Source: Kaistella gelatinilytica (GTDB taxonomy: Bacteria; Bacteroidota; Bacteroidia; Flavobacteriales; Weeksellaceae). From it: DNA of 64,000 bases. Position numbers and translations under genes: made by a program. Below the pieces are notes generated by a model. That model was not told the origin of the DNA. It saw nothing but the letters and a program-made list of their open reading frames with translations, and made no database searches. Below are positions 1 through 8,638 of this stretch, piece by piece (the stretch's first letter is position 1; each line of letters begins with the position of its first letter). The stretch covers positions 992,001-1,056,000 of the forward strand of contig NZ_JADPVI010000001.1 of NCBI RefSeq assembly GCF_015679325.1, written 5' to 3'.

Positions 1-224
1 GAAATGTTAAGTTCTTTACCATCCAATTCTTTTCCGTTTAGAGCTTCGATAGCATTCTTGCCATCTTCGTCGCTCATTTCTACAAAACCGAAACCTCTGG
101 ATCTCCCAGTTTCTCTGTCTGTGATAATTTTGGCAGACGATACGTCACCAAATTCTGAAAATAAATCTTGCAACGATTGTTCTTGAGTTGCATAGTTAAT
201 GTTTGAAACAAAAATGTTCATCAT
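1..224 (-). CDS. RNA-recognition-motif (RRM) RNA-binding protein, 3' part outside window
   Basis: Reverse-strand translation starts MMNIFVSNINYATQEQS and runs off the left edge, so the C-terminus is missing. The visible 74 residues are an RRM: RNP-2 is IFVSNI near residue 4 and RNP-1 is RGFGFVEM near residue 46. This matches the small glycine-rich RNA-binding proteins common in Bacteroidota, which bind single-stranded RNA in the cytoplasm and often respond to cold. Start could be 224 or 221, as two ATGs are adjacent. No TAnnTTTG box was found in the 130 bases upstream. The plus-strand reading frame over this stretch is a shadow. Confidence 0.88.
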   Translation of the reverse strand, partial: MMNIFVSNINYATQEQSLQDLFSEFGDVSSAKIITDRETGRSRGFGFVEMSDEDGKNAIEALNGKELDGKELNI

Positions 225-361
225 AAAAAAAATTAAAAAATTAATACTTGCTTGTAAATTATAAATGAAACTCAACTAAGGATGAACATAGATTGACTTC
301 GGTTATAAAAACGGTTGCAAGATACAACATAATATTTATAACAGCAATATTTTTTTAATGT

Positions 362-1225
362 TTAATCAACTTCTTTTCCTTCCTTCGCTTCCAGAAGTTT
401 AAACCAGTCTTCTCTCTCCAGATTTATACTTAAACTATTTTCGAATTTTACGATATTCTCTGCTCGCGAAGTACCGATAACAGGCAATATTTTAGCCGGA
501 TGTTTTAAAATAAAAGCCAGTAAAATTTGATTTTCCTCTGCATTGTATTTTTCGCAAAGGATTGCGAGTACTTTTTTTATTCTTAAATTTTCTTCTGAAT
601 CTGTTGAAAAATAATTTCCCAACACAGAATAAGCCGTCGGTTTTAGTTTTTTGAGCAGCATTTGATCCAGTGTTCCGTCATAAAAAGTTTTAGTTTGGTT
701 CAAAGATATTTCAACCTGATTGGTGATGATTGGAAAGGAGTTATTAATCAAATCAAATTGAGAAGGCGAAAAATTTGAAACTCCAAAATGACGAACTTTA
801 TGCTGTTCTCTAAGAATTGAAAAACTTTCTGCAATTTCATCAGGATTAATCAAAGGCGATGGACGGTGAAGCAAGAGCACATCAAGATAAGCGGTCTTTA
901 AATTCTCTAAACTTTGATCAACCGATCTTAAAATATGTTCCTTCGAATAATTGTAAGATTTAAGGGTGAAATCTCTATTTTCACACGGCATTTCTATCCC
1001 ACATTTAGAAATAAACTGCACTTCTTCCCTCTTGATGTTCATATCTGAAAATGCATCACCAAATAATTTTTCCGTTGTGTAATTTCCGTAAATATCTGCA
1101 TGATCGAACGTACAGAGCTTTTGTTCGACAGAAGTTTCAATTAATTTCTGTACTTCTTTTTTGGAATGATCAGCGCCCCAAATTCCCCATCGCATGGTTC
1201 CTATAATGATTGGTGAAAAATCCAT
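362..1225 (-). CDS. Aldo/keto reductase family oxidoreductase
   Basis: NAD(P)H-dependent carbonyl reductase of the aldo/keto reductase family, 287 residues from the chosen start. Family landmarks are visible: IIIGTMRWG at the first strand, the Asp and Tyr of FDHADIYGNY, the Lys of FISKCG, the His of LLLHRPSP, FGVSNFSP, and a C-terminal cofactor segment around ILPVIGTSRAENI. It most resembles the YdhF-like group. The open frame extends 16 codons upstream, but a -7 box at 1240-1247 lies inside that extension, so the start at 1225 (MDFSPIII) is preferred. Substrate unknown. Confidence 0.9.
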   Translation of the reverse strand: MDFSPIIIGTMRWGIWGADHSKKEVQKLIETSVEQKLCTFDHADIYGNYTTEKLFGDAFSDMNIKREEVQFISKCGIEMPCENRDFTLKSYNYSKEHILRSVDQSLENLKTAYLDVLLLHRPSPLINPDEIAESFSILREQHKVRHFGVSNFSPSQFDLINNSFPIITNQVEISLNQTKTFYDGTLDQMLLKKLKPTAYSVLGNYFSTDSEENLRIKKVLAILCEKYNAEENQILLAFILKHPAKILPVIGTSRAENIVKFENSLSINLEREDWFKLLEAKEGKEVD

Positions 1226-1239
1226 ATTAATATTTTTTT

Positions 1240-1247
1240 CAAAAGTA
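1240..1247 (-). promoter_or_regulatory. Promoter -7 box of the aldo/keto reductase gene
   Basis: Minus-strand TACTTTTG matches TAnnTTTG. Transcription would begin near 1235, about 10 nt before the ATG at 1225. No clear -33 TTG at the usual distance. Confidence 0.55.
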
Positions 1248-1303
1248 AAAAATTCCCTCTCAAGTTTTAACATTTGAAACTTATATTTTCAGCATAATAT
1301 TTT

Positions 1304-1311
1304 TAACTTTG
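1304..1311 (+). promoter_or_regulatory. Promoter -7 box of the T9SS cargo gene
   Basis: TAACTTTG matches TAnnTTTG. It overlaps an upstream TTG codon at 1309 and therefore excludes that codon as the start, favouring the ATG at 1330. Confidence 0.6.
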
Positions 1312-1329
1312 AGAAAAATTTTATCAATT

Positions 1330-2793
1330 ATGAAGAAGCTTTCTATTTTTTTACTGTCCTTATTTTCAGTTTTAATGTTTTCCCAATTTGTAAGTCCGGG
1401 AACTGGAATTACTTATAATTTAGCGTCACTTTCGACGGCAGCTCCCACTGTGGTTGTAAATAATGGCACCTATTACCAAATGACAGCAAATGTGACCATT
1501 TCTGTTGGCGATAAGCTTTTGATGGATCAAAATACAACTCTGAAAATCGACGGCGCAGTACAACTTACGATTTTTGGAACTTATGATACGACGGCAACTA
1601 ATTTTCTAATTACCGCGACCACTCCGGCAACTGTTTTTAAAGGAATTAGATTTGAAGAAGGTTCGGCGGCAACTTTTAAAAATACCATTTTAGAATATGG
1701 TGGTGGAATTCAGGTTTTGACAGCTACTTTTCTAATGGATAACTGTACCGTAAGAAATTTTAAATCTGGATTGGTAACCGGAGCGGCAATCAATTTCTCC
1801 CGCGGAAATCCTGTGGTTAAAAATTCTACTTTTAAAGATAATGATCTACCTGCAGTTGCGTCTGGTGCGAATCAATCTGTCGCTTTGGAATTTTCTAATA
1901 ATTACCTTTCCGGAAATACTAAATTAAACTCTAATCGTCCGCAAATTAATATGGGACCAAGTGGAACAGGAATTACTAAAATTTTAAATAATATCGTACT
2001 TGGCGACCGGACTTTAACCAAAGTTGGCGGTATATCTGTTTCTTCCCTTTTAGGAGTTGAAAATAACGTATTGATCGACGGAAATACGGTGACAGACAAC
2101 CGCTACGGAATTACGTGCGCAGGAAATGCTTCATCCGGAACAATTTCTAATAATATTTTGACCAATAATAACTCTGAAAACATTCCAAATAATGGTGGTA
2201 GCGGAATTTCTTTGAACGGAAGCGGAACTGTTGGCGCAGGATTTAAAATTGAAAAAAATCAGATCCGTGGGAATCTCTGGGGAGTGACCATGATCGGAAC
2301 AGCAACCGCTGATTTTGGGGGCGGAACTTTAGAAAGTGTAGGTCAAAATATTTTTAAAGATAATGGAAACGGTGGAAATCTTTTCGCCCTTTTCAACAAT
2401 ACGCCAAATGCTTTGAGTGCAACCAATAATTGCTGGAGAGAAGGCGAACTTTCAGATGATGCGATGGTTGAAGCTGTAATTTCGCACAAAGTTGATGATC
2501 CTTCTTTGGGATTGGTTAATTTCAAACCTTATTTATGTGCAATTCCTTTGGCTACTAATAATTCATCAACAATTCAAAATAAAATTTATCCGAATCCGAG
2601 TAAGGGAACTTTTACTTTTGTCGCAGAAAATTCTGGAAATGTAAGTGTTTCTGATGCTTCCGGAAAATTAATTTATTCAGGAATCGTTAATAAAGGAAAT
2701 AACACCGTTTCTGTAAAAGCAAAATCTGGCATTTACTTTTTGAAGTATGAGTCGCAAACTAAAAAAGAATCTACTAAATTAATTATTAAATAA
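1330..2793 (+). CDS. Secreted parallel beta-helix protein with type IX secretion sorting domain
   Basis: 487 residues. A signal peptide (MKKLSIFLLSLFSVLMFSQ) is followed by a Gly/Asn/Thr-rich body with repeated short turns (NNIL, NNYL, GNTV, KNQI), which reads as a right-handed beta-helix of the kind seen in polysaccharide-acting or adhesive proteins. The last ~75 residues form a type A T9SS sorting domain: YPNPSKGTF, then SGKLIYSG, SGIYFLKY and a terminal KLIIK. The protein is therefore expected to be exported and anchored or released at the cell surface. No catalytic motif was recognised, so enzyme or adhesin is open. Single gene with its own promoter and terminator. Confidence 0.88.
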   Translation: MKKLSIFLLSLFSVLMFSQFVSPGTGITYNLASLSTAAPTVVVNNGTYYQMTANVTISVGDKLLMDQNTTLKIDGAVQLTIFGTYDTTATNFLITATTPATVFKGIRFEEGSAATFKNTILEYGGGIQVLTATFLMDNCTVRNFKSGLVTGAAINFSRGNPVVKNSTFKDNDLPAVASGANQSVALEFSNNYLSGNTKLNSNRPQINMGPSGTGITKILNNIVLGDRTLTKVGGISVSSLLGVENNVLIDGNTVTDNRYGITCAGNASSGTISNNILTNNNSENIPNNGGSGISLNGSGTVGAGFKIEKNQIRGNLWGVTMIGTATADFGGGTLESVGQNIFKDNGNGGNLFALFNNTPNALSATNNCWREGELSDDAMVEAVISHKVDDPSLGLVNFKPYLCAIPLATNNSSTIQNKIYPNPSKGTFTFVAENSGNVSVSDASGKLIYSGIVNKGNNTVSVKAKSGIYFLKYESQTKKESTKLIIK

Positions 2794-2816
2794 TTGAAAG
2801 TCCTATAATTAATTTG

Positions 2817-2852
2817 AACTCATTCTGTGCCACTGCAGAATGAGTTTTTTTT
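2817..2852 (+). terminator. Intrinsic terminator after the T9SS cargo gene
   Basis: Perfect 11-bp stem AACTCATTCTG / CAGAATGAGTT with an 8-nt loop, followed directly by a run of nine T. Confidence 0.9.
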
Positions 2853-2884
2853 TGAAAAATAGTTTTTTTATGATGCGGAAATCG

Positions 2885-2957
2885 CGACCCGGCTTGAGTG
2901 GATCCCGATTTAAAATCGGGAGGGAATGGAAAATCTCGTCCTTAAAAGACGAGACCC
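2885..2957 (+). repeat. Intergenic modular repeat, copy A
   Basis: Two hairpins sit in this non-coding stretch: TCCCGATT/AATCGGGA (2903-2921) and TCTCGTC/GACGAGA (2934-2954). The left flank ACCCGGCTTGAGTGGA resembles the left flank of copy B at 11580, and the first hairpin shares TCCCGAT/ATCGGGA with copy D at 33321. It lies between a terminator and rpoD. Family copy number cannot be judged from this window. Confidence 0.6.
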
Positions 2958-3053
2958 AAATAAATATTCTACAAATATTACTGAACTTTTGTAACCTTTT
3001 GATAATTCATATCGTATAATATAATGCAGTCCTAAAGTGGATTGTTTTACTAC

Positions 3054-3920
3054 ATGAGACAATTAAAAATTACAAAGCAGGTTACCAACAGGGAAACCGC
3101 ATCGCTGGACAAGTATTTACAGGAAATCGGAAAAGTAGATTTGATTACCGCCGACGAAGAAGTTGACTTGGCGCAAAAAATTCGTGCTGGAGACCGTGTT
3201 GCCCTGGAAAAATTGATTAAAGCCAACTTGCGTTTCGTGGTTTCTGTATCTAAACAATACCAGAATCAAGGTCTTTCTTTGCCCGATTTAATTAATGAAG
3301 GTAATCTTGGTTTGATGAAAGCTGCGAAAAGATATGATGAAACAAGAGGTTTTAAATTTATCTCCTACGCCGTTTGGTGGATTCGTCAGTCGATTCTGCA
3401 GGCTTTGGCAGAACAGTCGAGAATTGTAAGATTGCCATTGAATAAAATTGGCTCGATCAATAAAATTAACAAAGCGTACGCACATTTGGAGCAGGAAAAC
3501 GAAAGACCTCCGTCCCCAGAAGAGTTAGCGGAAGTTTTGGATATGAGTGAAGATGACATTAAGGAATCAATGAAAAACTCCGGAAGACACCTGTCGATGG
3601 ATGCGCCATTGGTAGAAGGTGAAGATTCTAACTTGTACGACGTTTTGCGTTCAGGAGAATCTCCAAGTCCGGATAAAGATTTGATGTTGGAATCTTTGCA
3701 GATTGAAATTGAAAGAGCGTTGCAAACCTTGACTCCACGTGAGGCTGATTTGGTTCGTTTGTATTTCGGTTTAAATGGAAAACATCCGATGACTTTGGAA
3801 GAAATCGGCGAAACTTTTGATCTGACAAGAGAGAGAGTTCGTCAGATTAAAGAAAAAGCGATCAAAAGATTGAAACATAATACCAGAAGTAAGATTTTGA
3901 AATCTTATTTGGGTAAATAA
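3054..3920 (+). CDS. rpoD: RNA polymerase primary sigma factor (RpoD/SigA)
   Basis: 288 residues, the short form usual in Bacteroidota, lacking the long region 1.1. Order: region 1.2 ([18 protein letters not shown]), region 2 with the core-binding and -10-binding segments ([21 protein letters not shown]-like [20 protein letters not shown]), region 3 (around [16 protein letters not shown]) and region 4.2 helix-turn-helix ([20 protein letters not shown]). It directs core RNA polymerase to housekeeping promoters, presumably the TAnnTTTG boxes found throughout the window. ATG at 3054 is chosen over a TTG at 3042. No exact TAnnTTTG was seen upstream. Confidence 0.97.
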   Translation: MRQLKITKQVTNRETASLDKYLQEIGKVDLITADEEVDLAQKIRAGDRVALEKLIKANLRFVVSVSKQYQNQGLSLPDLINEGNLGLMKAAKRYDETRGFKFISYAVWWIRQSILQALAEQSRIVRLPLNKIGSINKINKAYAHLEQENERPPSPEELAEVLDMSEDDIKESMKNSGRHLSMDAPLVEGEDSNLYDVLRSGESPSPDKDLMLESLQIEIERALQTLTPREADLVRLYFGLNGKHPMTLEEIGETFDLTRERVRQIKEKAIKRLKHNTRSKILKSYLGK

Positions 3921-3942
3921 TATTTCTCAGAAGTATCAAATT

Positions 3943-3972
3943 AAAGGAATTCGAAAGAGTTCCTTTTTTTTT
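3943..3972 (+). terminator. Intrinsic terminator of rpoD
   Basis: Stem AAAGGAATTC / GAGTTCCTTT (one T-G pair) closed by a GAAA tetraloop and followed by a T run. Confidence 0.9.
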
Positions 3973-4015
3973 GTAATATTAATGAATATTAATGCAATCA
4001 TTTTTAAGGTATATT

Positions 4016-4603
4016 ATGAAAAATTTATTAATTGTTACTATCCTACTTTTAGTTTTCTCTTGTAAAGATAAAAGTGCTAACGAAATTAAATCTCAAAATG
4101 AGAATGTAATTTCCAGTGTTGAATCAAAATCATTTACGAGATACAGCAAAGGAAGTTCTCTTATTGACGAAATATATTTTGAACTTACTAAAAATGACGA
4201 TCGCCTAAAAATGCTTGATGATGAAATAAATCTTATCATTAAAAAATCAAAGGAATTAATTACTCAGAAGGAAAAAATTCTCGAGAAACCTACTGAATAT
4301 TTTAATAACGTAAATGGTAAAATTATGAATTTTACAGATTCTTTATTAAAAAAAGAAATGCAAAACTTCATAAAACCAAGTTTAGAAAATTTCAATAAGA
4401 AGAAGGAAGATTTACGATTAATTGTAATGCAAATTCAACGAAATAATCGGAAAATTACAGAGTTTTATGATGCTTTTAAAATCAAAAAGACCTTGCCAGA
4501 AATAGAAAAATATCAAAAACAAAACCCTCTAAATTTAAATGATTTGGATAAGATGATTTCTGAGCAAAATCATTTGTTAGATAAATTAAAAAATCTTAAA
4601 TAA
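4016..4603 (+). CDS. Small lipoprotein of unknown function, charged and helical
   Basis: 195 residues from the ATG at 4016. A lipoprotein signal (MKNLLIVTILLLVFSC) puts the lipidated Cys at residue 16. The rest is rich in Lys, Glu, Asp and Asn with long helical stretches, probably a coiled coil. No family recognised. An alternative ATG at 3992 would add 8 residues before the signal and is less likely. It stands alone between the rpoD terminator and a bidirectional terminator. Confidence 0.75.
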   Translation: MKNLLIVTILLLVFSCKDKSANEIKSQNENVISSVESKSFTRYSKGSSLIDEIYFELTKNDDRLKMLDDEINLIIKKSKELITQKEKILEKPTEYFNNVNGKIMNFTDSLLKKEMQNFIKPSLENFNKKKEDLRLIVMQIQRNNRKITEFYDAFKIKKTLPEIEKYQKQNPLNLNDLDKMISEQNHLLDKLKNLK

Positions 4604-4604
4604 A

Positions 4605-4634
4605 AAAAAAGAACTCAAATCGAGTTCCTCTTTT
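4605..4634. terminator. Bidirectional terminator between lipoprotein and Crp/Fnr genes
   Basis: GAACTC (4611-4616) pairs with GAGTTC (4622-4627), with an A run on one side and a T run on the other, serving the convergent genes on both strands. Confidence 0.75.
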
Positions 4635-5221
4635 TATGATGGTTCAAAATTCTTCCGCGCCAATTCCTTTCGAACTCTGCTCAAACTTTCCGGCGTAATT
4701 CCCAGGTAAGATGCAACCATCCATTGTGGAACTCGCAGTAAAATATCGGGATACATTTTAATAAAATTCATGTAGCGTTCTTCTGCAGTATCTGCTAAGA
4801 GTGAATTCACGCGATTCTGTAAATTTCGAATGTGCTTCTGCAATAATAAATCATTTTTTTCTGCGGTATGCGGATAAATTTCAATGAGTTTGCTAAAGAA
4901 ATCTTTTTTCATCAAAATTACTTCTGTATCTTCCACTGCTTCGATGTAGTAATGAGATTTTTCGTTGAAGAAAAGGGAACTTCGATCAGACATTAACCAT
5001 TTTTCCGGCGCGAACTGTATGATGTGTTCTTTTCCATTTTTATCAATAGAATACATTCTGAGCAAACCTTTTTCCACAAAATAAGTTTCATTGCAAACCT
5101 CTCCCGCCTGAAGCAAAAATTTATTTTTCTCTACATTTTTCGATTGATAAAAACTACTGCAATGCGAAACTGCATCCTTCGGAATTTCTAAAGTTTCTGA
5201 TAAATAATCTTCGATATCCAT
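4634..5221 (-). CDS. Crp/Fnr family transcriptional regulator
   Basis: 195 residues. The N-terminal cyclic-nucleotide-binding-type beta-roll covers about residues 25-115 (FLLQAGEVCNETYFVEKGLLR), then a dimer helix, then a short C-terminal winged helix with recognition helix VASYLGITPESLSRVRKEL. Proteins of this group in Bacteroidota often lack the residues that bind cAMP, and the signal here is unknown. It is the last gene of a three-gene minus-strand unit, 11 nt after ytxJ and downstream of yfiT, which suggests a link with thiol or oxidative stress; that link is inference. Confidence 0.88.
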   Translation of the reverse strand: MDIEDYLSETLEIPKDAVSHCSSFYQSKNVEKNKFLLQAGEVCNETYFVEKGLLRMYSIDKNGKEHIIQFAPEKWLMSDRSSLFFNEKSHYYIEAVEDTEVILMKKDFFSKLIEIYPHTAEKNDLLLQKHIRNLQNRVNSLLADTAEERYMNFIKMYPDILLRVPQWMVASYLGITPESLSRVRKELARKNFEPS

Positions 5222-5232
5222 TTGAAAAGAAA

Positions 5233-5607
5233 TTAAATTATTGAAACGGAAATGCTTTGGTGAGAAGCATTTTCAATTGCTTTTCCATTTTCTAGAACAA
5301 TCAGCTGCGGACTTTGATGAGTAACATCGAACTGATCTGCAATTTTATTGGAGATATTTCGGTGAGCCAGCAAATCGAGAAAATAATAGGAAACCTCTTT
5401 ATCAGAATTTGCAACTTCTCTTTCAAAATTTTTCAAAACCGTTTTGCTGATAAAACAGCTCGTTGAATGTTTAAAGATTGCCACTTTCTTGGTGGCAGAC
5501 TCTTGTACTGCCTTATCGAGATCTTCTTCAGAAGCAATATTTTTCCAAAATGTTTCTGAAGATTTTTCTTCTTCTGAACCGCCAAATAATTTATTTAAAA
5601 AACTCAT
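5233..5607 (-). CDS. ytxJ: Bacillithiol-system redox protein YtxJ-like (thioredoxin fold)
   Basis: 124 residues. The pattern FKHSTSCFIS near residue 46, followed by YYFLDLLAHRNISNKIADQF and HQSPQLIVLENG, is that of the YtxJ family, monothiol bacilliredoxin-like proteins found in organisms that make bacillithiol. The single Cys of STSCFIS is the presumed redox residue. It is the middle gene of a unit with a YfiT-like bacillithiol transferase and a Crp/Fnr regulator. Biochemical function of YtxJ is not firmly established in the family. Confidence 0.85.
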   Translation of the reverse strand: MSFLNKLFGGSEEEKSSETFWKNIASEEDLDKAVQESATKKVAIFKHSTSCFISKTVLKNFEREVANSDKEVSYYFLDLLAHRNISNKIADQFDVTHQSPQLIVLENGKAIENASHQSISVSII

Positions 5608-5641
5608 ATACTATTTATTTTAATTGAATGATTAAGTAATT

Positions 5642-6178
5642 TTACCAACCTTTTTCCTGTCTCAGGTTTTCGATATGTGCAAAATGATGGTCGCAATGCC
5701 AGGAATAGAAGGCAATACTTTCTCTCAGCGTAATATTTCTATTTTGGTCAGGATGATGAAAAGTACTTTTTAACTCTCTATTCGTAAGACATTTTATTTC
5801 GTACACCCATCTTTTGTGCAAACCTTTCAATATTTGAAGAGCAGGTTTTATCTCCATGCTAAAACTGTCTTGTAGTTCTGCCCACTGTGCTTCATCGTAA
5901 GTTTTGATGGTAGGATTATCTTCTGTTAAAGCCAGTTTAAAACGAATAAAACTATTCATATGACTGTCGGAAAGATGGTTGATCAACTGCCGAACTTTCC
6001 AGCCACCTTCTCTATATTGCGTATCCAATTGGTCATCGCTCCAGTTTTCTACCAGATGTTTCAATTTTGAAGGAAAATCTTTCAAGGTTTTTATATAATG
6101 ATCCAGATCGAGATCAGAAATTTTTTCAGTCAGTTCAAATTTCCCGATCGGATATTTTTTATGCTCTAAATTGTCCAT
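5642..6178 (-). CDS. yfiT: DinB/YfiT family bacillithiol S-transferase
   Basis: 178 residues, the usual length for YfiT-type DinB four-helix-bundle proteins. Signatures: YPIGKFELTE at the start, GGWKVRQLINHLSDSHMNS with the first metal-ligand His, KLALTEDNPTIKTYDEAQW, and the C-terminal YSWHCDHHFAHIENL carrying the other His ligands. Family members conjugate bacillithiol to electrophiles in the cytoplasm with a divalent metal. Leads the operon yfiT-ytxJ-crp; the gap to ytxJ is 34 nt. No exact -7 box was found upstream. Confidence 0.88.
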   Translation of the reverse strand: MDNLEHKKYPIGKFELTEKISDLDLDHYIKTLKDFPSKLKHLVENWSDDQLDTQYREGGWKVRQLINHLSDSHMNSFIRFKLALTEDNPTIKTYDEAQWAELQDSFSMEIKPALQILKGLHKRWVYEIKCLTNRELKSTFHHPDQNRNITLRESIAFYSWHCDHHFAHIENLRQEKGW

Positions 6179-6321
6179 GATGTTATTAATTTTTGTCGAT
6201 TTGTCTGAATAATCCTTTTGGCTAAAATTTTGCCTTTTCTCTTTTGTAAATTTACGATATTAAATCAATGTTTTATTTCGTGAATTTCTTAAAGTTATTA
6301 TAAAATCTCAAGTATCAAGAT

Positions 6322-6927
6322 ATGAAAAAAGCCTTAATTATAACCGATGTTCAAAATGATTTTTTTGAAGGTGGTTCTCTCGCTGTTCCAAACGCAAGTG
6401 AAATAATTCCGTACATCAATCTTTTGATGGAAGAAAATGAATACGATAAAATTATTCTGACCCAAGACTGGCATCCTGCAGATCATAAAAGTTTCGCCTC
6501 CAATAACGAAAAAAACGTCGGAGACACAATTATTCTGAATGAGATCCCACAATTTATGTGGCCAGATCATTGTGTTCAGGGAACTCATGGCGCAGAATTT
6601 CATAAAGATCTAAACCGTGAAAAAGTAGATCATATCATCCAAAAAGGTACAAATGCAGCGTTCGACAGTTACAGCGGTTTCCAGGATAATAATCACCTTG
6701 TGAAAACCGGTTTAGATGATTATTTAAAATATCATGATATTCAACTGGTAGAAATTGTAGGTTTAGCGATGGATTTTTGTGTAAAATATACGTGTTTAGA
6801 CGCGGCAAAACTAGGTTATGTAACCTGTTTGCATTTTAATGGAACCCGCGCTGTGAATACGAATCCCGATAGTGGAAAGAATGCGATCTACGAAATGCTA
6901 CAAAATACGGTGACCATTTTAGGATAA
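6322..6927 (+). CDS. pncA: Nicotinamidase / pyrazinamidase
   Basis: 201 residues. Hydrolyses nicotinamide to nicotinate and ammonia for NAD salvage. The catalytic triad is visible: Asp9 (ITDVQNDFF), Lys108 (IQKGT) and Cys153 (GLAMDFCVKYT). Metal ligands are Asp49, His51 (QDWHP) and His83 (PDHC). Length and motif order match the E. coli enzyme. Monocistronic, with a strong terminator 22 nt downstream. Confidence 0.96.
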   Translation: MKKALIITDVQNDFFEGGSLAVPNASEIIPYINLLMEENEYDKIILTQDWHPADHKSFASNNEKNVGDTIILNEIPQFMWPDHCVQGTHGAEFHKDLNREKVDHIIQKGTNAAFDSYSGFQDNNHLVKTGLDDYLKYHDIQLVEIVGLAMDFCVKYTCLDAAKLGYVTCLHFNGTRAVNTNPDSGKNAIYEMLQNTVTILG

Positions 6928-6948
6928 AAACTTTGAGGTCATTTTTTT

Positions 6949-6978
6949 AAACTCTGCAGTTTTCTGTAGAGTTTTTTT
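6949..6978 (+). terminator. Intrinsic terminator of pncA
   Basis: Stem AACTCTGCAG / CTGTAGAGTT, TTTT loop, then seven T. Confidence 0.88.
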
Positions 6979-7023
6979 ACGTATTTAAAGGAAAAATTTT
7001 TCTATTTTTATAAAAAATTTGTC

Positions 7024-8568
7024 TTGAAAAATACTTTTCTTCTTTTATTCATCTTCCTTCTAACTTCTTGTATTTCCGTTAAAAAATTCAACGAAAAGCT
7101 TGAAATTCCAATCGCACCAGAAAAATTAAAAACGGATGTCGATTTTACGAATATAAAACTTCAAAATTTACATCCAAATCTGTACTGGTATATTTCTAAA
7201 GAAAAGTTAGATTTTAAGTTCGACAGTTTGAAAACTACGATCAATAGGCCGTTAAAACCGAATGAATTTTTTCAGAAGTTAGCACCGATCATTGCTCAGG
7301 TTCGGGAAGGTCATTTAAGTTTGAGGCTTCCCAGCAAAAAATTAACAAAACAGGAAATTAAAAATCTGAAAAAACAAAAAGGTTTGTTGAGCCGATATAA
7401 TTTTGTTTTAGATGGCGACCGAATTTTCGTAAAAGACAATGCAGACAAAATTCCAGACATGAATGTTGGAACGGAAATTCTTAAAATAAAGGATATTCCT
7501 GTAAAAGATTTACTCGATCAGTACAAACCTTTCATCAATAGTGATGGGTATAATGAAACTTTTCAAAAATACATTTTAGCTTTAAGATGGCCTGCTTATT
7601 TTACGATAGATCATGGGATTTTAGACAGCGTGAAAGTAGAAACTAAATTTCAGAATGAAATTAAAACTTTCTATTTACACCGGGAAAAAATCACCAAAAT
7701 AGAAGAGAAGGAAATAAAAACAGAAAATAAAAAGCTCACCAAAAGTGAAAGTGGAAAAACAAAGGATTACAATATTATAACGAAAAGTTTCAACCGTGAT
7801 CTGCAGTTTCCGACGAAAGACAGCATGGTGGCTTACATGAAAATCAAAACATTTTCGGGAACTTATTCGAAGAAATTCTACAAAGAAAGTTTTGCCGTAT
7901 TGAAAAATTCGAAGGCAAAATATTTGATCGTAGATATCCGCGATAATCTGGGCGGTTCACTTTCTGAAATCAATAATCTCTACTCCTATCTTGTTTCTGA
8001 AAATTTTAAATTCATTAATGATATCAAAGTAACATCGCGTTCAGCTATGTTTCAGGCAGATTATTTATCTGATATTCCTTTCGTTTTTAAACCGGTTGCA
8101 GTTATTGGATATCCATTTTATTTGGCTGGAATGGCATTTTCCACAAAAAAGGTGGGTGATCAATTCTACTTGAGAAACAATGGCATATTCGGTCTTAAAA
8201 AACCAAAAGAAAATAATTTCAAAGGAAAAATTTACATTTTGATCAACGGAAGCAGTTTTTCGGCTGCCTCTATTTTACCTTCAAAATTAAAAGATGATCA
8301 CCGTGCCTTTTTAGTTGGTGAAGAAACAGGTGGCGCAAATGATGGAACCGTTGCAGGAAGATATTCAACTGAGAAATTACCAAACTCAAAATTGTTCTTA
8401 CCTATTGGTTTAATGTTGATTCAACCCAACATCAAATTTACAAATACAAAAAAAGGAGTAACACCTGATAAAGAAATTTTGCTTTCAACTGCGCAAATTT
8501 TGCAGAAAAAAGACCTTCAGTTAGAATGGATCATGGATGATATTAAAAGTGATCAACTTCAAAAATAA
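7024..8568 (+). CDS. S41 (C-terminal processing) family peptidase, lipoprotein
   Basis: 514 residues. The reading frame has no ATG near its beginning; the TTG at 7024 gives a perfect lipoprotein signal (MKNTFLLLFIFLLTSC, Cys16), so TTG is taken as the start. A PDZ-like middle part (VGTEILKIKDIPVKDL) is followed by the S41 core: YLIVDIRDNLGGS near residue 300, NGSSFSAAS containing the probable catalytic Ser near residue 415, and GEETGGANDGTVAG. A serine protease tethered at the envelope; substrates unknown. Monocistronic, with a terminator immediately after. Confidence 0.9.
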   Translation: MKNTFLLLFIFLLTSCISVKKFNEKLEIPIAPEKLKTDVDFTNIKLQNLHPNLYWYISKEKLDFKFDSLKTTINRPLKPNEFFQKLAPIIAQVREGHLSLRLPSKKLTKQEIKNLKKQKGLLSRYNFVLDGDRIFVKDNADKIPDMNVGTEILKIKDIPVKDLLDQYKPFINSDGYNETFQKYILALRWPAYFTIDHGILDSVKVETKFQNEIKTFYLHREKITKIEEKEIKTENKKLTKSESGKTKDYNIITKSFNRDLQFPTKDSMVAYMKIKTFSGTYSKKFYKESFAVLKNSKAKYLIVDIRDNLGGSLSEINNLYSYLVSENFKFINDIKVTSRSAMFQADYLSDIPFVFKPVAVIGYPFYLAGMAFSTKKVGDQFYLRNNGIFGLKKPKENNFKGKIYILINGSSFSAASILPSKLKDDHRAFLVGEETGGANDGTVAGRYSTEKLPNSKLFLPIGLMLIQPNIKFTNTKKGVTPDKEILLSTAQILQKKDLQLEWIMDDIKSDQLQK

Positions 8569-8587
8569 TCTCAGATTTACAACAAAA

Positions 8588-8615
8588 AAAAACTCTCAAA
8601 TTGAGAGTTTTTTTC
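8588..8615. terminator. Bidirectional terminator between S41 peptidase and GreA-like genes
   Basis: Stem AAACTCTCAA / TTGAGAGTTT with A run before and T run after, between convergent genes. Confidence 0.82.
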
Positions 8616-8638
8616 GGTTTTTTAAGGAAACTAAAAAA

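Noticed and set aside
4..186. Plus-strand open frame at the left edge
   Set aside because: It is the complement of a clear RRM gene on the minus strand.
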